Source of the DNA: Steinernema hermaphroditum
Lineage: Eukaryota > Nematoda > Chromadorea > Rhabditida > Steinernematidae
Length of the DNA stretch: 64,000 bases
Reading direction: 5' to 3'
NCBI GenBank assembly: GCA_030435675.1
Contig: CM059622.1
Location: forward strand, 17,050,001-17,114,000
This document shows positions 21,358 through 33,100 of the stretch, piece after piece (position 1 is the stretch's first letter; the number at the start of each line of letters is the position of its first letter). Under the pieces are notes generated by a model. The model was not told where the DNA came from. It worked only from the letters and a program-made list of their open reading frames with translations, and did not search any database. The position numbers and the translations under genes are program-made.

Positions 21358-23073
21358 CTACACGTTATCTCTGGCCTTCCAGACCTCCTGTTCTTCTCCT
21401 TCTTGCCACTGCTTTAAAAGCGCACGATTCCGCTGTTCTACGTAAGCCGTCTTGTCCATGATGTTTCGCCGCAGCTCATTGAGATCTTTGGATTCAAGAC
21501 CTTCCGTTTCGAGATAAGCTGTGAGCTGTTCGACGGCCATTTCCAAATCCGCCTGATTATCTTCGAAAATTGTGACTTCATTATTTCTTTCTACGTAGTA
21601 TGCGAACGGATATGAATATGTCAGCGTTTTGCGGCACTTGATGAGCGATGCAACAGCGCGTTCAAGAAACGACATTTCCACGCTGCTTTTGGACGCATCA
21701 ATTGATTGGATGTACTCCTTAAGAAGCTTCACTTTCTGGTGGAGCTGAAAACAAACACGCCTTTACAGGTCAACCTGAACGATTGCACTGACCTTGTGAT
21801 TGAATTCGAGACTTCTCATGTGATTTTCGAAACGTGTTTGATAGTGAAGAAAGCGTTTGAGAAATGCTGCCGATTGCTCCTTCGAATTCTTGTCGCGCTC
21901 ATTTTCAGCCTCTTCATCAAATCGGTTGCATGGCTTCCCGTATCCGTGTACCGTCCACTTCTTCATGCAGTTCCAGCAAAATTCGTAGCCGCAGCTGGTC
22001 TGCGTGCATGTCATGCGATGACAGCCGCCGTTCTTCTCAATATCCGTCTAAATAAGTGGTTTCATGAGAAAGACTGCAAGAAACAAACAAAAATATATAA
22101 AGACAGCTGACAAATTGTAAATTCCCTCACTTCAAAAGTTGTCAGCGAAGGCATGGTGGTTCAATCAAATATCATATAAACTTGAGTGCTTGAGCACCGA
22201 ATTGTTGCTGACCTGACACTTAGGGCACTTCTTCGTGTTTGCCTTTACCCAGTGCAACGTTCCACTGTCGTCGGTGGTATTCTCAAGCCATCTCCGTAGA
22301 TTATCGCAGCTGACTGGCTCATGCCGGTCATGCAGGCACGTGAAGCAGAATTCGTGTCCGCAGTCACAGCGCACCGTCCTCACTTCATAGCTGTATCGTC
22401 GTTGGAGTACTTTCACGACGCGGCCGCAGTTCGGTGCCGGGCACCACTTCTTCGGCTCTGTTGAATCGCTCTGCACGAAGTGGTTGACGATCAGTCGCTC
22501 GAAATTGCGTTTGCCGTCTTCGTCCCGTGCCAGCAGCTCCCACACTAATTCATCATCCACTAATCGGCCACACTTGAAACCCGGACAGGAGACGTAGAAC
22601 TTTTCGTTGCTGCTCACTTCGGAGCGGAAATAATCTTGCAGACAGGAGGGGCACGTTCGAGTTCCACAATCGAACTGCATTGTTTCGTTGATTTCTTCAA
22701 GGCACAAATCGCATGGTCCTTCTTCTCCGCACGCTACTGGCCTTCCGTTGGACGGTTTCAACTTCTGCGCTTGGAGCGCGCCTTCAACACCGTTTCTATC
22801 TGTGAACTTCTCCAGGACGACGCCGACATCCCACTTGTTGAGGCCGAGGACCACGCGGCAGTTCGTCGCCGTCGTGTCCACCAGCTGCTTCACGTCGTGA
22901 ATGCGCTCTTCAGCCTGTGCACGCAGCTCAGCCACCGAGAGGACCTTCTGATTGGTGAGGTTTATGCTGACTTCTGAGGCGTTGTCTTCAACGAATTCCG
23001 GGTCGTCGATGTCGAGCGATGACGATGACGAGCAATCGCTCATCGGGTCTTCTATTTCTTCGTCGCTCTGCAT
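21358..23073 (-). CDS. ari-1: Ariadne-type RBR E3 ubiquitin ligase
   Basis: Exons 23073-22213, 22047-21793 and 21744-21358 give 500 residues, all phase 0. An acidic, Ser-rich N-terminus (1-35) is followed by a UBA-like helical region (about 40-105), RING1 beginning CDLCLEEI (121), an in-between-RING domain, and RING2 (CPKCQTDIEKNGGCHRMTC) across the exon 1/2 junction. Catalytic cysteine C296 lies in NGGC, as in HHARI. The C-terminal Ariadne domain (about 330-500) normally holds the enzyme inactive until it binds neddylated cullin. Length matches HHARI/ARI-1. The start is supported by TATTACAG ending 2 nt before the ATG. Closest by order and cysteine pattern is the ARIH1 branch rather than ARIH2 or parkin. 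No missing key residue was seen. Confidence 0.92.
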
Positions 23074-24132
23074 ATCTGTAATACAACACGTCAAATCGAA
23101 ATGAACAGAGAGAAGGAGAAGATAGAGAACGAATGAGGTGCGAAAAAAATGCGAATGAAAAACCAGTTTCGCCGAAGAACAAAGCGGGCGGGAAATCTTT
23201 CGCGACAGGACCAGCAACGTCTTACAAATTTACAGCTACTGCCCTAATGATATCCGTTTAGAGGTGTCTACACTGTAGACATTCTTTCTGGCACACTCCG
23301 TATGTTGCACTCGCCAACCACGATGTTGTGAGCGATGTTGTGTGAAGTACACGACAGTTTCCAAAAGTTTAAGATGCTGAAGTACGGTAGTCTGTTGAGA
23401 TCTTGAAATATAATTGACCTTATGCGCAATTTTTTCTTTCAGTTGGATCAGGCGTAGCTGTTCATAAATTGAAACTTAAAGCCAGAAATTTCAGTTACTG
23501 TAGGTAAAAACAGATTATGTTGCAAATAAAAATAGTAGCTGCGTCATTTGGAATCTGCGGAGACTAGCTAAACTGATCTCGTGGCGTAGCGGTTATCACA
23601 TCTGTCTAACACACAGAAGGCCGGCGGTTCGAGCCCGAAGTGCATAGAATTTCATTTACAATATTCTTAACAGGCTATTGAAAATTGGATTTTTAAGTGG
23701 CGAGGCGAACGTCTTATTTCATCTACAGATAAATAAGATTGCGAAAGAGACACGGATCTTCAATAGGCAATGATAAAACGGTGAGTAGCGTGTAAACGAT
23801 CAGGATTAACATTAGCATTCCTTTAATTGAATGAGGTCACTAGGAAGTAGGAAGAAATAAGCTACATCAGAGGCTGTAACTGGCGCGACAGCATTATCAA
23901 TCGATAGTGTCGTTCTGTTTGATCAAGTAACGCCACGATGACTCACTTCGCACACATCGATCGATACTGCTTTAATAATTTAGAGATCATAATGGTAAAT
24001 GAACGTGCATTGCATTAGAAGTGCTAGTCACACAAACTATCTGGACCTGTTCATCACAGGATTCTCACTCCTGGTGATTAGACAAAAAGAAATGCTTATA
24101 TTCCGAAACTAACGCAGTACTGTACAAATACA
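23074..24132. other. intergenic region carrying a tRNA relic
   Basis: Upstream of ari-1 and downstream of kle-2. Apart from the tRNA-like element at 23575-23646 no feature was recognised. CATCGATCG and GATCGATA words occur near 23900-23960. Confidence 0.4.
23575..23646 (+). pseudogene. tRNA-Val(AAC)-like pseudogene or tRNA-derived repeat
   Basis: The internal promoter is intact: A box TGGCGTAGCGG and B box GGTTCGAGCCC. The anticodon arm TCTGT CTAACAC ACAGA is perfect with anticodon AAC (Val). The acceptor ends do not pair (5' GATCTCG against 3' GTGCATA), and only three T-stem pairs are good. It is therefore a decayed tRNA or a tRNA-derived SINE head, not a working tRNA. Confidence 0.65.
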
Positions 24133-27100
24133 TCAGTGGTTATTCAAAAAGTCGCCTCCGGCCTCGAAACATTCGTGATGGCGATCCTTCTTAAGAAACT
24201 GCAACTTCATCGTGTTAACGGCGGCGTCGAGTCCAATTCTCTCCGATTCGTCTTCTGTCTTCACATTGTACGTGTTGGTCAGCATGAGGGCCGAAAGGAA
24301 ATAGCGGCTGACTTCGAAACGATCTACTCCTTTGAACATCTAAAGGACATTCATAAAATGCAGCCATGAAGGGTAGGGTCTCACTTCGACAAAGGCCTTT
24401 TCCTCTCCAAGATCATCGAACTTCTCCAATATTTCCGAGCCATAGTCGTGAATTTTGAATTCTCGCCGTTCGAGTTCTTCGTCCAGAAGCGGAACCATCT
24501 TCTCTTCCCAATCTTGCACTCGCACCATAAGCTTAGTCATATGGTCCTTAGGGATTTGCCAAAACCTGGAAATACCACAATTTAGAAACTGAAGAACTGT
24601 CTGCACCTACTCGTGAACGCGATATCGTACAAGTTCGCTGACCGTTAGCTCCTTAAGTGGCTTCTGCAGGACTAAATACGGATCGTTTGGATCGCCCAGG
24701 AAGTCAAAGTCAGCCATGGCGAACTCGTCATCTTCGTTCTCAAACATGTTTCCGTGTAGCACGCCGTTACTGTTTGGGTTGCCCTCAAAGTCTCCAAGAA
24801 ACTCGCTGCGTTCCGACGGCACATCCCTATCCGCTGGGTCTTCGAACACGTGGCTGTACTCTCTGGCGATCTGCTCGTCAGCGACGTTCTGAATATCCTG
24901 GTCCGGTTCCAAGTCATCCAGGTTGAACATGTCGACGTAGTCGTTCTCGGGAAAGGACGAAGGGCCAGCTCCATCATCGTTGCCATTTTCGTGTGTGTTC
25001 GTCGGCTGACTGGGAGTTGACGGGACCTGCTCTGATTCCGGCTCCTCAGCATATTCAGGAATGACTGTGCCATCTAGAAAACTTGGGATGACCATTTGCA
25101 GCTAGATACGACAACTCACTTGGCTCGCAGATTTCATCGTTCTCTCTCAACCAGTTCATGTGCATTTCTTCGAAATCTTTTCTGCGAGCCTGACGACGTC
25201 TAGTCTCCTTGCTAACACACTTTTGCAGGGTGATAATTATGGGATCCGCAAGGTACGGGGCTCGATCGACCAACCGCAGCGACTTCTTCTCGAGTGTTCG
25301 ATTTTCCCTTGCCATTTCTTGGATAAAGTTTGTGAGGGACCAAGGCGTGTCGTTCTGTTCACCTTCTTCGGATATTTTCTGAAAAGCATGACTTAAACAC
25401 ACTGGATGGTGATGGTCTGTTTTCAAGAATTTTTACTCTATTCTCACAACATTGCACTCTTTCTTATGTGCGGCTCTTAAAATGATTAGATGAACTCACT
25501 TTAATCAGTTGGTCTCGTCGATCCCTCTCCTTATCAGCAGGGATGTAAGTTTTCCCAACCTTCTGAGCACGGCGTTTCACCTTCACATCATCCAATGCGT
25601 TGCTGTAGACGTAAAGCGATGCTGCGTTCCTCTGGTTCACAATGTTTCCGTTTACGGTAGTGCTCGTCTCATTGAAGGCACCCATCCTCTGCAGCAGGGA
25701 CGCACTCCGACACCGTCCACTTGGCATCTCCGCACCCGAAATGTTCGTTACACTTTCGCCAAGTGGTATTGAAGGGGCGTCGCCGTTACCCATGGAAGCG
25801 TCGTCAGCGTAGAGTTCTGAGCAGAGTCCCGAGTGCATCATCAGCGAGGGACGCACAACCGACGGCTGACTGATTCGGGCGCCGAGCATCGTAGCATCCC
25901 GAATGCATTCGACTCCCATGGAGATTCTCCCAGCTTCGGCACAACTCGCAATCTGGCTTTGGAGGCCACACGACAGAGGAGTGGTCGATGGCCCTTCATT
26001 CTCAATTCCAGCGTTGCAATCGTCGACGAGCGATAGGGAAGAGTCGTCAGATTCGGAACCTTGATGTCTGTATCGATTCGGGTCCGTGAATTCATTCATG
26101 AACGTTTTGTTTTGAACGCGCAGAATCATGGCGCCCTGCAACCAATAGCTTAGTTAGAACAAGTCAAGAAGAGTGGAAAGACTACAGACTACAGGTGTTA
26201 GCATGCATAAATCCAAAACACACTTACAAATTCGTCAGGCACAAAACGATTCACTTTGAAGTCGTCAGCGTTCCCGAAGATGTCTTGGTTCTTGCTGCCA
26301 CAGTGAACTGATAGTTCACGCTTCTCGTCCGGTCGAAGAGGGACAAACTCCATCAGTAACTTTGTCAGCAGGTTAGTCTTCCGCTTGCCCGTGTCGACAC
26401 GCGTGTCCCATTCTTGCTCAGCCTGCTGCATCCCGTCTTTAACTGACTTCCTCTTTGAGTTCTCCAGGCAGTTGAAATCCAGAATCTCACACCCGTGCTC
26501 GCCCAGTGTTTTCAGTTTGCGCCGAAATTCGTCGATCCGTTCGCGTTTTCCTGCTGAAATATGGCCACATGTCACCATTACGGTTCAACATTTAGTTTAG
26601 TTATGTAAGTTAGTGTAGGATGTGTACATAGGGTTGTCGAATACTGAAAAATCCTCGAATATCGAACCTGGTCGAATATTCGATATTCGAAGATCCTCGA
26701 ATATCAAACCTAGTCGAATATTCGAAGATCCTCGAATATCGAATATTCGATTTGATTCGATATTCGTAAAAACACGAATTATTCGATTCGATTCGACAAC
26801 CCTATGTGTACATGCAACGAACAGTCCATTTCATCGGGAACGTTTGCAATTTTTCTGGCTTTGCTCTGGCAAACGAACATGAATTTGAAAATCTCATGAA
26901 GTCCAAACAGAGTTTGGTGAGAACTTTTAATTCTTTTAAGTCAAACGGCGATGCTAACCTACCTTTCTTCACGACTGTAGGCACATGCTGAGCTTCAACT
27001 GCGGTTTGGAACTTCATCGTTCTCTGGTAGATGTAATCTACCTTCTTGCTGTATATCTCTGCACATCCCTGGATTACGGCGGCTGCTTCGGCAAAGTTGA

Positions 27101-27401
27101 TCCTGCAAGTCCAATCCATATGACTTCACCGGATCCAAACAACTCACTTGTTCCGATGGACATCCTCATCTGCGTCTTCTTCGCTGTCTTCGCTGCTTTC
27201 ATCTTCTTCAGCCTCGTCACCGCTTTGTCCGACCTCTTCGTGTGTTCGCTTCCGCTTGGCGCGCGAAATTCCGCCATCGATCGTGTCCAGATGGTCGAGA
27301 TACCTCGTGAGACGCTCGGTGAGGTCGATTTCCCAGTTCTTCTCGAGGACCTTCTCCGCCTTGAACAGGGGCACGTACGAGGTCGTCTGAGCGTCGTCCA
27401 T
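24133..27401 (-). CDS. kle-2: condensin II kleisin subunit CAP-H2 (KLE-2 homologue)
   Basis: Exons 27401-27148, 27102-26963, 26553-26228, 26135-25500, 25378-25120, 25073-24611, 24565-24385 and 24339-24133. Phases agree and give 821 residues. The N-terminus matches CAP-H2: LEKNWEIDLTERLTRYLDHLD, then INFAEAAAVIQG and YSKKVDYIYQ, the segment that contacts an SMC subunit. A GAMILRV motif in exon 4 matches the conserved GAFML block. The C-terminus (HDYGSEILEKF through SRYFLSALMLTNTYNV and LDAAVNTMKLQFL) matches the winged-helix end that binds the other SMC. The middle is acidic and probably disordered. The protein closes the condensin II ring in chromosome condensation and segregation. Length exceeds human CAP-H2 (about 605) because of the linker. 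TTTTGCAG ends 7 nt before the ATG. Intron 2 carries a palindromic repeat. Confidence 0.9.
26637..26805. repeat. palindromic TCGAATATTCGA satellite in kle-2 intron 2
   Basis: Overlapping copies of GATCCTCGAATATCGAACCT and GTCGAATATTCGA in direct and inverted order. The core TCGAATATTCGA is self-complementary, so the stretch can form alternative hairpins. Confined to the 409 bp intron. Confidence 0.8.
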
Positions 27402-27899
27402 TTTTCTGCTGCAAAACGGAGTTGGTTCAAAGCGTTCCGAACGGAGCGGGAAGATGATCACGTTGTCTCGAGGGGCCAAGTCGCGCGCAAAAGAGTCAAA
27501 AAGGTGCGGCAAATCGGTTCTTCTCACTTCCCGCATTTTGGACGCGTCAAGCTCGTCGCGTCGGGAGCCACCAGCGGTTCGCGATGTGGTTTATCTGATC
27601 GCGTTACGTTCGTTACGAACTCGACTCGCCCATATTCTAGTCGTCTTCACTGGCACAAAGACAACACGGCACAAACAACCGACCCACAGGCACACAAAGA
27701 GTCTGGAATGGCGGTATGCAAAATCCTTCGTCTAGACTGAAGACGACGGTCTCGAATGCTCCGTAGACGATAGTCTGAATCCGGGTAAAAAAAAGGTCGT
27801 TAGCGACTGGTTGCGACGACAGGGAAAAGTGTACCGTAAAAGGGGTTTATATGCAGAATCATAAACATATTAACATCATCGTGTTCTGGCTGACTCTCC

Positions 27900-28433
27900 T
27901 CAACGACGCTTCTTCATGAGGTCCATCGCCCTTTTCATCAGATGTCCCTTCGGAGGACCACTGGAACGTGAAGGACCCGCTTCAGCGGCGCTCCCCGAGG
28001 AGGCCCTGCTGGTAGTCGATGCCGAAGCTCTGTGCTTCAGAGGAAGATCGATGCACTTGGTTGTCCTCACAGCCTGCTGTTCCTTCACGGCCGCCTTCGA
28101 TATTCTAGAGCTGACTTTCTTCAGCTTCTTTTCCTCCTCCGCGACCCCTCTGTGGTAGATGTCCCTCCAAGACTCGCCTTCGTCTCTGGATAGCTTCGGA
28201 AAGCGCTTTGCGCAGTGTTTCTTCCACATCTTCGTCGTCTGTTCGAGGAACCACGGATTGGCGTCTTCGAACTCCGCCAGCTGATTCGCGTCCGCCCCCT
28301 TGACCTTCGCTTTGATCTCGGCGAAGGGGACCCTGTGAGCGGCCGAGAAAGCGAAGGCCTCTTCCTTGTTCTTCCGAAAAAGGACCGTTCGGCTGTTCAC
28401 TCGTTGGCCAACGGATTCGTCGTAGTTCTCCAT
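27900..28433 (-). CDS. short intronless Elongin A-like protein
   Basis: 177 residues in a single exon from ATG 28433 to TGA 27900. Residues about 40-115 match the conserved core of Elongin A: VPFAEIKAKV (a BC-box position, but with Ala where Cys is usual), LAEFEDANPWFLEQTTKMWKK, HCAKRFPKL, ESWRDIYHRG and EEEKKLKKVSSRI. In the family this core binds Elongin B/C, as part of a transcription elongation factor and a cullin-5 ligase. The protein lacks the long N-terminal TFIIS-like region (human Elongin A about 770 residues), and the tail is Ser/Ala-rich and basic. It is divergently paired with the right protease gene (196 bp apart). The left protease copy has no such neighbour. Probably a lineage-specific or retroposed paralogue. 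Confidence 0.75.
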   Translation of the reverse strand: MENYDESVGQRVNSRTVLFRKNKEEAFAFSAAHRVPFAEIKAKVKGADANQLAEFEDANPWFLEQTTKMWKKHCAKRFPKLSRDEGESWRDIYHRGVAEEEKKLKKVSSRISKAAVKEQQAVRTTKCIDLPLKHRASASTTSRASSGSAAEAGPSRSSGPPKGHLMKRAMDLMKKRR

Positions 28434-28509
28434 GTTCGTCGTTGGATTCTGGTGAAATAGGTCCTTATGGCCTTGTTTTTTGGAAGTGATGCTGTCGGTG
28501 GCAAGGTGG

Positions 28510-30188
28510 AAATACGGTACCTAGCATCGCAAACCCCCAAATTGCACTACTGTTGCATGCATAAATGACAGTACAACCGCGTCCCTGACATCCAAACATC
28601 CGCCTTGTCCAAGAAGGACCGACCACCGATGAAGACCCTTCTTTTGCTCTCCATCCTTCTCGGAATCGCCGCCGCCCAGAAGATGGTGGCGATGACTGAC
28701 GGCCACGAAGAGTGGGAGACCTTCAAAGCCACACACAGTGAGTTCCCTCAATGCAGGCATGAATAAACTCTTTTCTTCAGATAAGGTGTACCTGGATGCG
28801 AGGGATGAGTACTCCCACAAGATGGCCTTCTTCAGGAGTCGCCTCTTCGTCGGCTCCCACAGCGATGACTCGTTCCAAGTCGACCTCAACCCCTTGGCCG
28901 ATAGGACCCCCGAGGAGTACAGAAGATTGAACGGATTCCGCAGGACGCCCAGGAATCAAAGTAGACCTCTGTTCCGGGTGTCTCTGGACGCCGAGATTCC
29001 TGACTCCGTGGACTGGCGCGAGCACGGCTACGTCACCGAAGTGAAGGACCAAGGGGACTGTGGCAGCTGCTGGGCCTTCAGCGCTACTGGCGCCCTCGAA
29101 GGACAGCTGAAACGCGCCTCTGGCAGGCTCGTCTCCCTCTCGGAGCAGAATCTGGTCGACTGCGCCGGCGCCTTCGGCACCTCCGGGTGCAACGGAGCCA
29201 GCGGCGTTGACGGCGCCTTTGAGTACGTGAGGGCGAACGGCGGAATCGACACCGAAGAGAGCTACCCCTACACAGCCAAGAACGGATGGTGCCGCTTCCA
29301 GAGAAGCGCCGTTGGAACCGTGGACGTTGATGTCGTCGATATCGCTCCTGGCGACGAAGAGCAGCTCAAGAAGGCCGTTGCTACCGTAGGCCCTGTGTCG
29401 GTCGCCATCGATGCCAACCACGCCAGCTTCCGTCAATACCAGGGTGGAGTCTTCTTCGAACCACAGTGCTCGAGCCAGGAACTGAGCCACGGAGTCCTCG
29501 TCGTGGGATACGGTAGTGACCCGAAGGATGGAGACTACTGGATCGTGAAGAACAGCTGGGGCGTCGGATGGGGAGAAAAGGGATACGTTCGGATGGCGCG
29601 GAACCGCGGCAACAACTGTGGAATCGCCACCACGGCGAGCTACCCTGTGGTGCCTGTGGTGCCAGCCGAACCCGGCCTCCTAGAGGCTGAGCTTCGACTG
29701 GATGGCTGTGGTTTGGCCGTGGTGGGAGCCTTCGCGGCCTTCTTGATCTTCATGCTGGTCTGCGTGACTTGTTATGCGAGTTCCGAAGACAGAGTCGAAG
29801 TTCTCAACGTCGAAGGGAGAAAGCAGAAAGAAGGCTTCGTGAACCCGAACTTCTCCATTTGAGTTCGAGATAGGAATTTGTGATCGATGTTTTCAATAAA
29901 CGTGACTTGAATAGTTACTGTCCAACTCTCAACGCATGCCTTTTTACTTTGCTCTCAAAACTCCTTCGTGGTCAGATACCAGAAGAGGTCCACCTTTTTC
30001 GGCCTCATCATCCCCCTTCGTCTCAATCCTATTGTTCCTGTCCTCTTATCAGCATTCATCACCTTTTTCGGCATCAACCTCCACCTTTTATCAATTCGGT
30101 GTTTGACTCTTCGAGACGTTCCATAAACAATTTACTCCGGTGGAACGACGGCTGTGCTGTCTCCCTCGATGGACAATGTTTGTTCAGG
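28510..30188 (+). repeat. right arm of protease-gene inverted duplication
   Basis: Counterpart of 14500-16135. About 120 bp of 5' flank is nearly identical; the 3' flank is recognisable with many indels to about GGACAATGTTTGTTCAGG (30171-30188). Confidence 0.85.
28629..29862 (+). CDS. papain-family cysteine protease with C-terminal membrane segment (right copy)
   Basis: Exons 28629-28737 and 28781-29862 give 396 residues. Same design as the minus-strand copy: signal peptide 1-16, prodomain about 17-105, mature domain starting near IPDSVDWRE (109-117), catalytic C133, H273, N294, Q127 present, and a hydrophobic span at about 345-368 followed by a charged tail ([10 protein letters not shown]). 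It has five extra codons in the Val-Pro-rich linker ([12 protein letters not shown]) compared with the left copy. AATAAA at 29895-29900. The near identity of the copies, including the 43 bp intron and 5' flank, means the duplication is recent or the copies are kept alike by gene conversion. Family role: lysosomal or secreted proteolysis; the anchor points to a membrane location. Confidence 0.92.
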
Positions 30189-33100
30189 TCTGCTTTTAGA
30201 TTTTTACCTTTGTGCCGCAAACATCTCGAGAATGAGAAGGTATATCGTGTGTGGAGGTTCGATGATCCCCACGTGTACTGTGAAGCGTGTTACCAGAGAC
30301 TCACTTGATTTATGAAGTAAAGTCAAACTCAACACAATATGTATCTCATGCGGTCTCATTCGATCGCATACTTTCCCTAAGACATTAAAATTTTGGTCAT
30401 CGCTAACCGACTTTATAGAATCAGTTGACAAGTTTTCTTCCGTGCGTTTCAATCCCATTCATATATACGGTAACTCTTAAGGATTGCCTGCCTCAAAACC
30501 GTTATGATTTGATGATTGTTATTCTCCTTTGGTCGACATTTCTACTACTTTTCCTATAAAAATATAACCTTCAGGACATCACCACAGACACCTTTTTGCA
30601 TCGTTTTCTGTGCCTGGTCGTGCTCTTACTTCGCAGTTGCACTTTTACACTTTTTCGCCGATGTACCCGACGGAGTGTTTTTTCGTTGTTTACGATAGAT
30701 TCTGTCTAGTCGGCCCTTCGCAACCATGTCAATGAACTGACCCCGTGGGACCTCTACAAAAAAAACCGTTGGCTTTCTGGTCAGATTCTGTACTTTTGGA
30801 CCGATCAGGCGAAGCAAGGTCGTTCGCTACTTCTCGCGGTGTGGTCTTTTTTGTGGCCGACCACATTTTTGATTTTTAATCTCACTCGCCATCGGGTTTC
30901 ATTGATTTCCACAGAGATCTGCCCTACATAGGTGCACGCCTCGGAGTTTCCTTTTTTCTTATCTTCTTTGTTGGATGGAAAATTCTAAAATTGAAGCGAA
31001 CTAGGATTGTGGTTTAATTCTGATTGGTCAGTCAGGAAAATAGCAGCATACGATAGAAACGAACGAAATAAAACGTGGCAGAGGTGGTTGATCTACAAAT
31101 ATTGAAAAACAACGATAGTTTACGGTAGCAAAGGACCCTGCTTTCTGAACGTTTTAATATTCGTCGGCTGGGGTGCTTTTCTAAGTCATCCGAATTTTTC
31201 CATGTGTGTACATTTGATTTTTATACAACAAAGTACAGTCATCTAAAAACCTGGTTGGTGTGTTAGTTTGTGGTGGACAGGTGCAAGAGAGTGCCAGCTA
31301 GATGTTACCAGCTGAGACAAACTTGTCTTCCAGTTCTACCTCTTGAATCAACGGGATTACGAAGTGGAAGACACCTATTATGGCACTGACAAGTGGAAAT
31401 TACTCCATTTTGTTCATTTGGAGCATTTTCTTTGACCAACTAGAGCAAATATCATTTCGTTTGGAGCATTTTGTTCACTGTGAGAGGTGGCGAAAGGAGC
31501 AAGAAAGGTGATTTGAAACGACCGGGAAAGCGGCAAAAATGTCCTCATTTCTGATGTTTATCTTCCAGACCAGCACTACAGGCAACGACAGGCATTGTTT
31601 GTGTGCAGCAATTCGGGTCAAAAAACGCCGAGTCATCGAATCGAGTCGGACTTTTTGAGTCAATTTTTCGAACTCCATAAAAACAAGCAAATAGAGCGTG
31701 GCGAGACCCAGAATTTGGACTAACGCATGGAAAATAATCAAATTTGTCCGATAGACAGAGATCATACTTGCTTTATTTCGAATGTGGTCCGATAGCAGAT
31801 CACGGTCTGTATAGCACGTGTAAGCTTTCCGTCCATCAATCTGCTATCGAACGTGGAGATAATTTTCATTAGATTGCATAAGCATAAGGTTGAGGAGGAA
31901 CGCTAGCGTATCAAGGAGCAGAAGAAAGCAACGCGGAAGAGATTCGCCATCGACCGGACGGAATCTAAACTGCCGGTCAGCGAGATGCTCCTGGGAAAGG
32001 CGACCAGTGACTTCAGAAGATGCGCCTCCCACTGATGAGTGTCGAGACTCGAAATTTGGGACCGAGATTCCAACATTTTGCCTAAAAATTGGGTTGGATA
32101 GTGTTGCGTGCTGACCTTCTTCCACCAGGTAGAGCTCCTACGCTAGTAGACGTCGTTGTTCTCGGGACACCCGACGATGTTCGCTTCGAGAGGAGGACTC
32201 TTCCGGACGACTGAAGACAAGAAAGACGACAAGGGGATTTAAGAAAGAAAAATAGCGAGATACTGTAGGCATTGAGAGTACTGAATCGCCGTCACCGTCA
32301 CGGTGAGTATGAGCGAGCCTTACCACTGATACAAAAGTATTTTCAAAGAGATATTTCCATCGGAATATCCTATTTCCTTCAGATTCCTGAACCCTTCTCT
32401 TCATCCACCGTATCCCCAGCGTCAGCGTGACTGAATGAAAACGAAGTGATTGATGGGTACAAACACGGAAATCAGCTGTTCCAAATTTTTCGTCTCGCGA
32501 ACTCAAATGTAACACCCGACGGCTGCGCATGGCGAACGGCGAAACGTGTTCGCCGATCGCATCCCCTCTGGTAGAACCGGTTGATTGCGCTTTTTTCGCA
32601 ACTTTGTTTCGTTCTCCGTCGCGTTTTCGCAAATTTCCGCCGTTGTGGTCCTTTTTCCGACGAGATTGATGACGCCGGCACTTGTCCGTCGGCGCCTCTC
32701 GAAGCGCCCAGCTGACCCCATTCGCCTGATCCTCCGCGCCACAGATCAGAGGCGCGGCGGCGTTCTCTGAGCCGTTCGCGGCGGTTGGCACCACAAAAAG
32801 TTGCGTCAGCAACAGTGGGAAGACTGCCGGCTGATTGCCGCCGGCCGTGAATGCGAGCCGGCGCTTAAAGTTTAAAGTCTCACAGCGGCACATAAAAAGA
32901 GAACGTTTGATTTTGCTTCCTGTTGGGTCCGATCGCCAGAAAGGTGGGGCGGAGACGTGGTTCTGCAGAAATTGAGAATTTGTTTCCGAGATCCAGACTC
33001 ACACTTCATCACAATTTGTCATTCTGAGCCACCGTAATCAAATCGTTCGACATTGCATTTGTGATCATAGTTCTCAGGGATGATTTCACTCTAAGCTCAA

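Noticed and set aside
21358..27401. ari-1 and kle-2 considered as one operon
   Set aside because: They are more than 1 kb apart with a tRNA relic between them; nematode operon genes are usually about 100 bp apart.
32138..32893. 251-codon minus-strand open frame
   Set aside because: Overlaps a GC-rich island, has no domain or splice context, and its codon use is unlike the real genes.
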